Assembly: GCA_964479595.1 (NCBI GenBank)
Contig: CAYZMU010000007.1
Location: 1 to 44,122, forward strand
Length of the DNA: 44,122 bases
Reading direction: 5' to 3'
Source of the DNA: Firm-04 sp964479595
Lineage (GTDB): Bacteria > Bacillota > Clostridia > Oscillospirales > Ruminococcaceae
Shown here: in pieces, positions 32,865 through 40,609 of the stretch
How positions within the stretch are numbered: the first letter of the stretch is position 1
Layout of the letters: every line of letters starts with the position of its first letter
Notes under the pieces: generated by a model
Seen by the model: the letters and a program-made list of their open reading frames with translations, nothing else
Databases searched by the model: none
What the model was told of the DNA's origin: nothing
Position numbers and translations under genes: made by a program

Positions 32865-33959
32865 GTGACGGAATCCAAAACCAATCTTTTGGGGGTCTCG
32901 CTCCCGGAGCTTGAGGAACTCGTAAGAACCCTCGGTGCGCCCGCTTACCGCGGCAGGCAGATCTTCCGGCAGATTCACCGCAACAGAGTTTTTTCTTTTG
33001 ACCAGATGACAGATTTACCGAAACAATTCCAGTCAACACTTGACGCGAAATTTTGTATAAAAACGCCAAAAATTGAGCAAAAGCTTGCATCCGGTATCGA
33101 TGATACTGTAAAATACTTATATAGACTGCAGGACGGCAACCTGATTGAGACGGTTCGGATGGTCTACCGCCATGGCATTACCGCTTGTATTTCCACGCAG
33201 GCGGGCTGCAGGATGGGCTGCGCGTTCTGCGCGTCCGCGCCGATGGGCTTTTCGCGAAATCTCACCGCGGCGGAGATGCTCGGGCAGATATACGCGGCGG
33301 ATTCCGGATTCGAGCCCGGCGGGCGGATTGACCATGTCGTGCTGATGGGCATCGGCGAGCCGCTGGATAATTACGAGAATGTGATGGATTTCCTGCGGCT
33401 TATCTCCGACCCCGATGGCAGAAATTTAAGCCCGCGTCATATTACGATTTCCACGTGCGGGCTTGTGCCACAGATTCGCAGGCTTGCGGAGGAAAATCTC
33501 CCCGTGACGCTTTCCGTTTCGCTGCACAGCGCCAATGACGAAAAACGCCGCGCGCTGATGCCCGTGGCGAGGCGCTATCCGCTGGAAACGCTCCTTGACG
33601 CGGCGGAGGAATACTTCCGAAAGACGGGCAGGAGAGTCACGTTTGAATACGCGGTCATCGCGGGGGAAAACGATACGCCACAGGACGCGGCGGAACTTCG
33701 GGATTGCCTGCGGGCTCATTTCCCCGGGCAAAGACCGCATGTCAATTTAATTCCCGTCAATCCTGTGGACGGGACCAGTTTTCGCCCGGGCGCGGTGGAG
33801 CGTTTCCGGCAGCAGCTCTGTGAAAGCGGACTCAACGCGACAGTGCGCCGAACCTTGGGTGCGGACATTGCCGCGGCGTGCGGTCAGCTGCGCAGAGGCA
33901 TGGCGACAAATCAAAAAGAAAGTGTGGTGAGCGGCTGTGAAAGCGTTTCTGGGCTGTGA
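32865..33959 (+). CDS. rlmN: Dual-specificity RNA methyltransferase RlmN
   Basis: 364 aa from a GTG preceded by AAGGAGGG. The radical-SAM cluster CRMGCAFCASAPMGFSRNL (CxxxCxxC) and GMGEPLDN-like MGIGEPLDNYENV are clear, as is STCGLVPQIRRL. The catalytic second cysteine lies near the C-terminus in GADIAAACGQLRRG. RlmN makes m2A2503 in 23S rRNA and m2A37 in some tRNAs. The region between residues 40 and 85 is noticeably AT-richer than its neighbours. Its last 23 nt overlap prpC in another frame. Confidence 0.95.
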   Translation: MTESKTNLLGVSLPELEELVRTLGAPAYRGRQIFRQIHRNRVFSFDQMTDLPKQFQSTLDAKFCIKTPKIEQKLASGIDDTVKYLYRLQDGNLIETVRMVYRHGITACISTQAGCRMGCAFCASAPMGFSRNLTAAEMLGQIYAADSGFEPGGRIDHVVLMGIGEPLDNYENVMDFLRLISDPDGRNLSPRHITISTCGLVPQIRRLAEENLPVTLSVSLHSANDEKRRALMPVARRYPLETLLDAAEEYFRKTGRRVTFEYAVIAGENDTPQDAAELRDCLRAHFPGQRPHVNLIPVNPVDGTSFRPGAVERFRQQLCESGLNATVRRTLGADIAAACGQLRRGMATNQKESVVSGCESVSGL

Positions 33960-34659
33960 TATCGGCAGAATGCGGGATGAGAATCAGGATTCTATCCGCG
34001 CGGACGATTTCCCCGACGGCGTTCTGGCACTTGTCTGTGACGGCATGGGCGGGGAGCGCAACGGAAGAGCGGCGTCCAAGATTGCCATTGACGCCGCGGA
34101 GCAGACGTTTCGTGAGGAATATCGTCCGGGAAGCGAGCCTTCCGAAATTCTCGCGCTGCTGAGGCGCTGTGTGGACACCGCGAACATCCGCGTCTACAAC
34201 GCCGCGGGAGAAAATCGCGGCAGGATGGGAACCACGCTTGTCGGCGCGTTTTGCCGCGACAATGTGTGCTGTCTGGTGCATGTCGGGGATTCACGCGCCT
34301 ACCTCATCCGGCCTTCGGGACGGGCGGAACAAATCACAACCGACCACACGGTGGTGCAGTATCTCTATGAGCAGGGCGTTATCAAAGCCGAGGAACGCGA
34401 AACGCACGCGCGCCGCAATGAGCTGATGCGCGCGGTCGGGATTGCGAATCGCGTTCTGAGTGACGCGCGGATCTTCGCACTGCGCGAAGGGGAGCGCGTG
34501 CTGCTGTGCTCGGACGGGCTCTACGGTATGATAGATATTGAGACGCTCGGCAGGCTCGCCATAGATACCCCGCCGGAGCAGTTCCCCGAAAAGGCCATCG
34601 CGCTCGCGAATGAAAACGGGGGCAGAGACAACATTTCCGTAATCCTGCTGCTTGCCTGA
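33937..34659 (+). CDS. prpC: PP2C-type Ser/Thr protein phosphatase PrpC/Stp
   Basis: 240 aa from a GTG start that overlaps the rlmN end. PPM motifs: CDIGRMRDENQD (first Asp/metal region), ALVCDGMGGERNGRAAS, MGTTLVGAF, LVHVGDSRAYLI, ITTDHTVVQYL, LLCSDGLYGMI and GRDNISVIL. It needs two Mn/Mg ions and reverses phosphorylation by the neighbouring kinase. Slightly short of average (about 245-250 aa) but complete. It precedes prkC by 58 bp, the standard phosphatase-kinase pair. Confidence 0.95.
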   Translation: MKAFLGCDIGRMRDENQDSIRADDFPDGVLALVCDGMGGERNGRAASKIAIDAAEQTFREEYRPGSEPSEILALLRRCVDTANIRVYNAAGENRGRMGTTLVGAFCRDNVCCLVHVGDSRAYLIRPSGRAEQITTDHTVVQYLYEQGVIKAEERETHARRNELMRAVGIANRVLSDARIFALREGERVLLCSDGLYGMIDIETLGRLAIDTPPEQFPEKAIALANENGGRDNISVILLLA

Positions 34660-34717
34660 AAGCAGCTTTGAGTGAATCATAAAACAAAACAGGGTTCTTC
34701 CCGAACGGAGGATTGAG

Positions 34718-36934
34718 ATGGAAAAAGACCAGATTGATAAAAACATTGGCAAGAAGCTCGACGGAAGATACGAAATCACCGAGCATATCGGTGAGGGCGG
34801 TATGGCGGATGTCTACCGCGCGACGGATATTGTCGACCACAAGACTGTCGCTGTCAAGATTCTCAAGAAGGAATTTTCCGAAAACGAGGAGTTTTTGCGG
34901 CGGTTTCGCAATGAGTCCAAGGCCATCGCGCTCCTGAACCACCCGGATATTGTCAAGATTCTTGACGTGGGCTTTTCGGACAGAATCCAGTTCATTGTCA
35001 TGGAGTACATCGACGGAATCACGCTGAACGAGTACATGGAGGAAAACAAGGTGCTCGAGTGGCAGGACGCGGTGCACTTCACGATTCACATTCTGCGCGC
35101 GCTTCAGCACGCCCACAGCAAGGGGATCGTCCACCGTGACATCAAGCCGCAGAACATCATGATTTACGGCGACGACGGCGTCAAGGTCATGGATTTCGGT
35201 ATCGCGAAATTCGCGCGGGAAGAGGGCAAAACGAGCACGGACAAGGCGATAGGCACCGTGCATTACATCAGTCCCGAACAGGCGCGCGGCGCGACTACGG
35301 ACGCCAAGAGCGATATCTATTCCGTCGGTGTGATGCTATATGAAATGCTCACGGGCAAGAAGCCGTTTGACACGGACAATCCCGTCAGCATCGCGGTCAT
35401 GCATATGCAGGCGGAGGTGCCGCTGCCCCATCTTGTCAGACCCGGGATTCCCACGGGGCTTGAGGAAATCATCCTCAAGGCGATGCAGAAAGACCCCGCG
35501 GACCGTTATCAGTCCGCGCGTGAGATGATGGACGACATCCAGACCTTCAAGGAAAATCCCGATGAGGTCTTTGGCTATTTCCCCGAGCTGCTCGGCGGAA
35601 AATCGGCCACTGCCAATGAAAAGACGCGCGCCTACAGCCCGGTTGCCGTACCTCAGAACGCCATGATCGAGGAAAACAACTCTGACGAACCCGCTCCGCA
35701 AAAGGGAAAGCGCGGCGAGGAACCGGACGATGAGGACTACGACGAGGACGACGAATACGAGGAGGAAGAGCCCAAATCCCTCTTTGTGCCGATTCTGAGC
35801 GCCGTGATCATCGTGGTAATTGTTGTGGCGGCGGTCATGTTCACCACCGTGGTGCTCAACGTCATTAAGAACAACCGCGGCGCGACCACGGCGGAGCAGT
35901 TCGCGATGCCCAATCTCATCAACATGGATTATCAGGAGGCTCAGCTGCTCTACGGCGACCAAATCAACATCAACGTGGAGAGTAGAGAGTATTCCGACTA
36001 CGAAAAGGACAAAATCTTTGATCAGGATATCGCGCCGGAGAACCCCGTTTCCAAGGGCGAGCAGGTCAATGTCAAGGTGAGCCTCGGGGCGAAGCAGGTC
36101 AAGATGCCGGATGTCACCGGCTGGGATTTTGAGACGGCGAAGACGACGATTATCAACGCGGGACTGAACGTTGAGCCGCGCTACACCTATGATGACGAAA
36201 TCGAGGCCGGGAAAGTCATCTCCACGGACCCTGCGGGGCCGGCGGAACTGGAACCGGGCAGCTACGTTATCATCTACATCAGCCGCGGCGAGAATCTCGA
36301 TACAGTCCCCATGCCTAATTTTGTGGGGCTTGACTGGGAACACGCGCAGTCCATGGCGGAGGAACTGGGGCTTGTGCTTCAGAAAGAGGACGACAACGAC
36401 ACCGCTGAGGAGGGCACGGTTCTCCACCAGAGCATTGAACCGGACGAAGAGGTCACTGAGGGCACCATGGTGACACTGACGGTTTCCACGGGTGTTCCGG
36501 ACCCCAAAGATGTGCGCGTGAATTTCTCGATTCCGGCGAACGCGACGGGCGTTTTCCAGATAACATTCTATGAGGACGGCATTGAGAAATTCGCGGGTCC
36601 TGAGTTTAACGTCGCGTATACCATGGGCGCGACTTCCGTTACGGTCAGCGGAACCGGGGTGGTGGACTACTTCGTGAACTTAAAGAACACCGCTACGGGC
36701 GCGACAGCGGAAATCGGAACTTATCGCGTGGATTATGAGGCGGGCACGGCGGTTGCCATCAGCTCTGATTTGCTGGGAGCCTTTACGAAAGTCGGCGGTA
36801 TCGGCGAGCTGACCACCACGACAACGACTGCGGAAACCACCACACTTTCCACTTCGACCACCGCCAAAACATGGTGGACACCGCCCTCTCAGAGCAGCGT
36901 TTCCACTACCACCACCACAACCGTCGCGCCGTAA
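34718..36934 (+). CDS. prkC: PASTA-domain Ser/Thr protein kinase PrkC/StkP
   Basis: 738 aa. Kinase domain 18-280: GEGGMADVY loop, K47 (VAVKIL), HRDIKPQN with D141, DFG at 159-161, SPEQARG. An acidic linker (DDEDYDEDDEYEEEE) leads to a membrane helix (about 355-380). Three PASTA units follow at about 396-457, 462-525 and 531-592, each starting (M)PNLINMD-, MPDVTGWD- or MPNFVGLD-like. PASTA domains sense muropeptides or lipid II and control wall synthesis and division. Unusual extras: a beta-rich domain at about 597-700 and a Thr/Ser-rich tail ending TTTTTTVAP, resembling the linker of the xylanase here. The ribosome site is CGGAGG. Confidence 0.95.
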   Translation: MEKDQIDKNIGKKLDGRYEITEHIGEGGMADVYRATDIVDHKTVAVKILKKEFSENEEFLRRFRNESKAIALLNHPDIVKILDVGFSDRIQFIVMEYIDGITLNEYMEENKVLEWQDAVHFTIHILRALQHAHSKGIVHRDIKPQNIMIYGDDGVKVMDFGIAKFAREEGKTSTDKAIGTVHYISPEQARGATTDAKSDIYSVGVMLYEMLTGKKPFDTDNPVSIAVMHMQAEVPLPHLVRPGIPTGLEEIILKAMQKDPADRYQSAREMMDDIQTFKENPDEVFGYFPELLGGKSATANEKTRAYSPVAVPQNAMIEENNSDEPAPQKGKRGEEPDDEDYDEDDEYEEEEPKSLFVPILSAVIIVVIVVAAVMFTTVVLNVIKNNRGATTAEQFAMPNLINMDYQEAQLLYGDQININVESREYSDYEKDKIFDQDIAPENPVSKGEQVNVKVSLGAKQVKMPDVTGWDFETAKTTIINAGLNVEPRYTYDDEIEAGKVISTDPAGPAELEPGSYVIIYISRGENLDTVPMPNFVGLDWEHAQSMAEELGLVLQKEDDNDTAEEGTVLHQSIEPDEEVTEGTMVTLTVSTGVPDPKDVRVNFSIPANATGVFQITFYEDGIEKFAGPEFNVAYTMGATSVTVSGTGVVDYFVNLKNTATGATAEIGTYRVDYEAGTAVAISSDLLGAFTKVGGIGELTTTTTTAETTTLSTSTTAKTWWTPPSQSSVSTTTTTTVAP

Positions 36935-36942
36935 CCGCGGCT

Positions 36943-37803
36943 ATGGACGGACTGATTACGAAAGCTATCGGGGGGCTGTACCATGTAGAGTCCCCCGATG
37001 GCATTTTGGAAGACTGCAAGGCGCGCGGGATTTTCCGCAAGCGGAACATTTCCCCCTGTGTGGGCGACCGTGTGCGGGTGGAGGACGGCTGCATTGTCGA
37101 AATCTACCCCAGACGCAACGAAATCCTGCGGCCGCCGCTCGCGAATCTCGACCACATGGTTTTTGTGGTCTCCGCGTGCGAGCCTGCGCCCAATCTCACG
37201 CTTCTGGACGAGTTTCTGGCGGTTTGCGAGTACAAGAATATCGCGCCGCTGCTGGTGTTCACCAAGATTGATCTGGCGGACGCGGATTCTTACGCGGGCG
37301 TCTATCGCGCGGCGGGCTATCCCGTATGCATGGCGGACTACAGACGCGCGGACGCGCTGGACGAACTCTCAGAGGCGCTCAAGGGCTCTTTCAGCGCGTT
37401 TACGGGAAATTCCGGGGTGGGGAAATCGACGCTGCTCAACGCGCTGGACGAGAATCTCAACCTTCAGACGGCGCAAATCAGCAAAAAACTGGGCAGAGGG
37501 CGCCACACCACACGTGAGACGGCGCTTTACACACTGCCAAACGGCGCGAAAATCGCGGACACACCGGGCTTTTCCACTTTTGAACTGGAAAGCTACGCCA
37601 AAATCCCGGCAGCCGAGCTGGCGGGGTGCTTTCCGGAATTCCGTCCGCTGCTGGGGAAGTGCCGTTACGCGGACTGCCTGCACGACCGCGAACCCGGCTG
37701 CGCGGTTACCGGCGCCGTGCGGGAGGGCGCGATTGCGAAAAGTCGGCTGGAAAGCTATCAGTCCATGCTGACTCTGATACGGGCTCGTAAGGAATGGGAA
37801 TGA
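36943..37803 (+). CDS. rsgA: Ribosome small-subunit GTPase RsgA
   Basis: 286 aa from the ATG at 36943, 8 bp after prkC; the ribosome site is weak. It shows the circularly permuted G motifs: N-terminal OB fold (PCVGDRVRVEDG), G4 VFTKIDLAD, then G1 GNSGVGKSTLLNAL, G2 TTRE and G3 DTPGFSTFEL. The zinc module reads CRYADCLHDREPGCAV. RsgA helps complete the 30S subunit and releases maturation factors. In B. subtilis it is followed by rpe and thiN; here an Rrf2 regulator follows. Confidence 0.95.
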   Translation: MDGLITKAIGGLYHVESPDGILEDCKARGIFRKRNISPCVGDRVRVEDGCIVEIYPRRNEILRPPLANLDHMVFVVSACEPAPNLTLLDEFLAVCEYKNIAPLLVFTKIDLADADSYAGVYRAAGYPVCMADYRRADALDELSEALKGSFSAFTGNSGVGKSTLLNALDENLNLQTAQISKKLGRGRHTTRETALYTLPNGAKIADTPGFSTFELESYAKIPAAELAGCFPEFRPLLGKCRYADCLHDREPGCAVTGAVREGAIAKSRLESYQSMLTLIRARKEWE

Positions 37804-37830
37804 AAGTGACAATCGAAAAGGAGAGATACC

Positions 37831-38268
37831 TTGAAAATTTCAACAAAAGGAAGGTACGCGCTGCGAATGATGGCGGAGCTCGCCCGATACGGTGACGACC
37901 GCGTGATTTCGCTCAAGGAAATCTCGCAAACGCAGGAGATTTCCAAGAAATATCTCGAGCAGATCGTGCCGCTTCTGACATCTGCCGGGCTGCTGCGCAC
38001 GACAAGAGGCACACATGGCGGCTACAGCTTCGCGAAACCCCCGGGAACGATTACGGTCGGTGAGATTCTCAGGGCGACGGAAGGCTCGCTGGCGCCGACC
38101 GCTTGTCTGGACACGGAGGAAAATCTCTGTCCGCGCGCGGGCGTCTGCGGCACACTTTATGTCTGGGAAGGGCTCTATAAAGTTATCAATGATTACTTAA
38201 ATGGGATTACCTTAGAGGACATTGTAAAGCGCACGCCTGATTCCGACGGCGGGGATTACTGCATCTGA
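37831..38268 (+). CDS. Rrf2-family transcription regulator, IscR-like with Fe-S cysteines
   Basis: 145 aa from a TTG preceded by AAAGGAGA. A winged helix-turn-helix begins MKISTKGRYALRMMAELARY, with the recognition part ISKKYLEQIVPLL and the wing GLLRTTRGTHGGY. Three cysteines C92, C100 and C106 (C-x7-C-x5-C) sit where IscR binds its [2Fe-2S] cluster; a fourth lies two residues from the end. In Clostridia such regulators often sit next to iscS/iscU; here none is seen before the window continues with the xylanase gene, which has its own promoter. A redox- or iron-responsive repressor is likely; targets unknown. Confidence 0.9.
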   Translation: MKISTKGRYALRMMAELARYGDDRVISLKEISQTQEISKKYLEQIVPLLTSAGLLRTTRGTHGGYSFAKPPGTITVGEILRATEGSLAPTACLDTEENLCPRAGVCGTLYVWEGLYKVINDYLNGITLEDIVKRTPDSDGGDYCI

Positions 38269-38283
38269 GGCCTTGAGAGGGGC

Positions 38284-38312
38284 TTGCAATTTGAAATAGC
38301 GTGTGGTATAAT
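38284..38312 (+). promoter_or_regulatory. Promoter of the xylanase gene
   Basis: TTGCAA (38284-38289), a 17-bp spacer and TATAAT (38307-38312). Transcription would start near 38319. The roughly 50-nt leader contains a 5-bp stem CCGGG-GCGTT-CCCGG before the GGGAGG ribosome site. Confidence 0.85.
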
Positions 38313-38368
38313 GAGATTAGGAAGAGCCCGGGGCGTTCCCGGACAAAATATTTGAGGGAGGTAGCATC

Positions 38369-40330
38369 ATGAAGCGCAAAAGGTTTGGCGCGCTGCTGCT
38401 GAGCGCGACCGTTCTCGCGGCGGCTCTGCCGGTTTCCGTCAGCGCGGCGGACGAGGGCAAAGTCATCTACGAAACGGATTTTGAGGACGGGGACGTTTCC
38501 GCCTTCACCAACCGCGGCGGGGATGACACCACGGAGATTTCCGCTTCCACGGAAGCGGCCGCGAGCGGGACAACCTCGCTTCTGGCGAGCGGGCGCTCAA
38601 AGGATTGGAACGGCCCCGCGTTTCGCCTGGACGACAAATGCGAACCGTACACCGAATACTACATCAGCGCGAAACTCAAGGGACGGTATTACACCAACTC
38701 GACCTTCAGTATGCAGTACACTGACACAGAGGGTCAGGACCACTACAGCAACCTTGTGACGAATCTCAACGGTTCGGATTGGATTTCCGTGGAGAATGTC
38801 AAGGTGAGCTTCACCTCGGATATGACAAATGTCTTTGTCTACTTTGAGGGCGGGCAGGACGACCTCTTCATAGACGACTTCAGTGTGGTGGAAGTTCCCG
38901 AGACTCCGATTGAAACGGATCTGCCTTCCTTGGCGGAGGCGTTCGGTTCCGCGTTCAAGATAGGGACAGCGATGACGCCGAGCGACCTTTCCGTGAAATC
39001 CTTTATGAACCTTCTGGAAAAACACTTTTATGAAAGCATTACCGTCGGAAACGAATTAAAGCCCGACTCCGTGCTCAATAAGACCGCCACGCAAGCGTAT
39101 GTTGAGGAGACGGGAGACGACACCGTGCCGCAGATTTCCTTTGCGGCGGCAAAGCCCGTGCTGGATTACTGCAGCGAGCATAAAATCCCCGTGCGCGTGC
39201 ATACGCTGGTCTGGCACAGCCAGACGCCCGACTGGTTCTTCAAGGAGAACTTTCAGGACGACGGCGACTGGGTGGATTCCGAGAAGATGCTCAAGCGCAT
39301 GGAAAACTACATTAAAGTTTACTTCGAGACGCTGACCGAACTCTATCCCGATATTGATTTCTACGCCTGTGATGTCGTGAATGAGGCGTGGACGGATTCC
39401 GGCACCCCGCGAGAACCGGGCGAGCAGGGCAGCAGCGGTTCCGCAAAATCCGCTTGGGTACAGGTTTTCGGGGACAATTCCTTCATCGAGCCCGCGTTCA
39501 CCTTCGCGAGAAAGTACGCGCCGCAGGGCTGCAAACTCTACTACAACGATTATAACGAATATATGCCTGACAAGGTGGACGCCGTCTGCCAGATGGCGCT
39601 GGACCTGAAAAAAAAGGGCGTCATTGACGGGATTGGCATGCAGTCGCATCTGGACGTGCGTCAGGGCGGAGATTCCGCTTTCCCGACAGCGAATGTGTAC
39701 AGCAAGGCTCTGGACCGCTACGCGGAGACCGGGCTGGACATTCAGGTCACGGAACTGGACGCGACGGTCCCGGAAAATTCCGGTACGGATTATTTCGAAG
39801 CACAGGGCGAATACTACAAGAGCATTTTTGACGCGATCATCGCGCACGCGGACAACATTTCCGCCGTGATTTTCTGGGGAATTCAGGACGACAGAAGCTG
39901 GCGCGCCTCGCAGCAGCCGCTGATTTTCGACGCGCAGTCCACGGCAAAGCCCGCGTTCTATTCCATTCTGGAGAGCGCCGGAACGCTCCCGCCGTCAGAA
40001 TCCTCCACGACCTCGCAGACAGAAACCACCACAACCCAGACAGAGACCACCACAAGTACAACCGTTACAACGACGGACACCACACCGACCGAAACCACGC
40101 TGCCCGCAGCCGCGTCGCTCTACGGCGATCTCAATCTCGACGGCGCGGTCACACTTTCAGACGCCGTTTTGCTCTCACGCCTCGCTGTCGGGGACGCCGA
40201 GATCGAGCTGAGTGATGAGGCAAGGCTCAACGCCGATACCAATTCCTCGCCCGGCATTGACCAAAGTGATCTGTCGAGTCTACTCAGAGTGCTCGCAGGT
40301 CTGATTGAACAGGGAGCGCTGCCCGAATAG
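38369..40330 (+). CDS. Secreted endo-1,4-beta-xylanase, CBM22-GH10-dockerin
   Basis: 653 aa. A signal peptide (KRFGALLLSATVLAAALPVS, cut near VSA-A) is followed by a CBM22-like xylan-binding domain at about 32-176 (SLLASGRSKDWNGPAFRLDD). The GH10 barrel spans about 185-537: GNELKP, HTLVWHSQTPDW, acid/base E339 in DVVNEAW, YYNDYNEY, GIGMQSHLD and nucleophile E462 in VTELDA. A Thr/Ser/Gln-rich linker (about 543-578) leads to a type I dockerin: GDLNLDGAVTLSDAVLLSR, then a second, degenerate repeat ADTNSSPGIDQSDLSSLL. It cuts xylan outside the cell and likely docks to a cohesin. Promoter upstream, terminator downstream: a single-gene unit. Confidence 0.96.
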   Translation: MKRKRFGALLLSATVLAAALPVSVSAADEGKVIYETDFEDGDVSAFTNRGGDDTTEISASTEAAASGTTSLLASGRSKDWNGPAFRLDDKCEPYTEYYISAKLKGRYYTNSTFSMQYTDTEGQDHYSNLVTNLNGSDWISVENVKVSFTSDMTNVFVYFEGGQDDLFIDDFSVVEVPETPIETDLPSLAEAFGSAFKIGTAMTPSDLSVKSFMNLLEKHFYESITVGNELKPDSVLNKTATQAYVEETGDDTVPQISFAAAKPVLDYCSEHKIPVRVHTLVWHSQTPDWFFKENFQDDGDWVDSEKMLKRMENYIKVYFETLTELYPDIDFYACDVVNEAWTDSGTPREPGEQGSSGSAKSAWVQVFGDNSFIEPAFTFARKYAPQGCKLYYNDYNEYMPDKVDAVCQMALDLKKKGVIDGIGMQSHLDVRQGGDSAFPTANVYSKALDRYAETGLDIQVTELDATVPENSGTDYFEAQGEYYKSIFDAIIAHADNISAVIFWGIQDDRSWRASQQPLIFDAQSTAKPAFYSILESAGTLPPSESSTTSQTETTTTQTETTTSTTVTTTDTTPTETTLPAAASLYGDLNLDGAVTLSDAVLLSRLAVGDAEIELSDEARLNADTNSSPGIDQSDLSSLLRVLAGLIEQGALPE

Positions 40331-40347
40331 GGTGATGCCCATCCGAA

Positions 40348-40385
40348 AACGCCTCGCGGCAAAACGTCGCGGGGCGTTCTTTTCC
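40348..40385 (+). terminator. Rho-independent terminator of the xylanase gene
   Basis: AACGCCTCGCG (40348-40358) pairs with CGCGGGGCGTT (40368-40378) in 11 bp (one U-G), followed by the T-rich TTCTTTT. The remaining 150 bp up to the next promoter hold no gene I can support. Confidence 0.87.
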
Positions 40386-40532
40386 GAAAAAGGGCATCCA
40401 TCGCGGTTTGGCGCTTTCCGCTCTGATCTTGGCGGGAAGAGGGCCCGCGTTCCTGACTTTGGAAGATTCGGCAAAACGGTGGACCTCTCTTTGTGCAGTT
40501 TGCATAGAAATGGAAGAGATATCCGCAAGGGA

Positions 40533-40561
40533 TTGACAAAATTCTCCGCGTTTGGTATAAT
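40533..40561 (+). promoter_or_regulatory. Consensus promoter of the GGDEF-EAL gene
   Basis: TTGACA (40533-40538), a 17-bp spacer and TATAAT (40556-40561), plus an extended -10 TGG. The transcript start is near 40568. Confidence 0.92.
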
Positions 40562-40609
40562 AGATGTGTATGGATTCTTGAGGAAAAGAAACACGACGTT
40601 TCGCGGAAA

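Noticed and set aside
40386..40609. Riboswitch or small RNA upstream of the GGDEF-EAL gene
   Set aside because: Only about 42 nt of leader follow the promoter, and the upstream stretch shows no convincing paired structure beyond the xylanase terminator.
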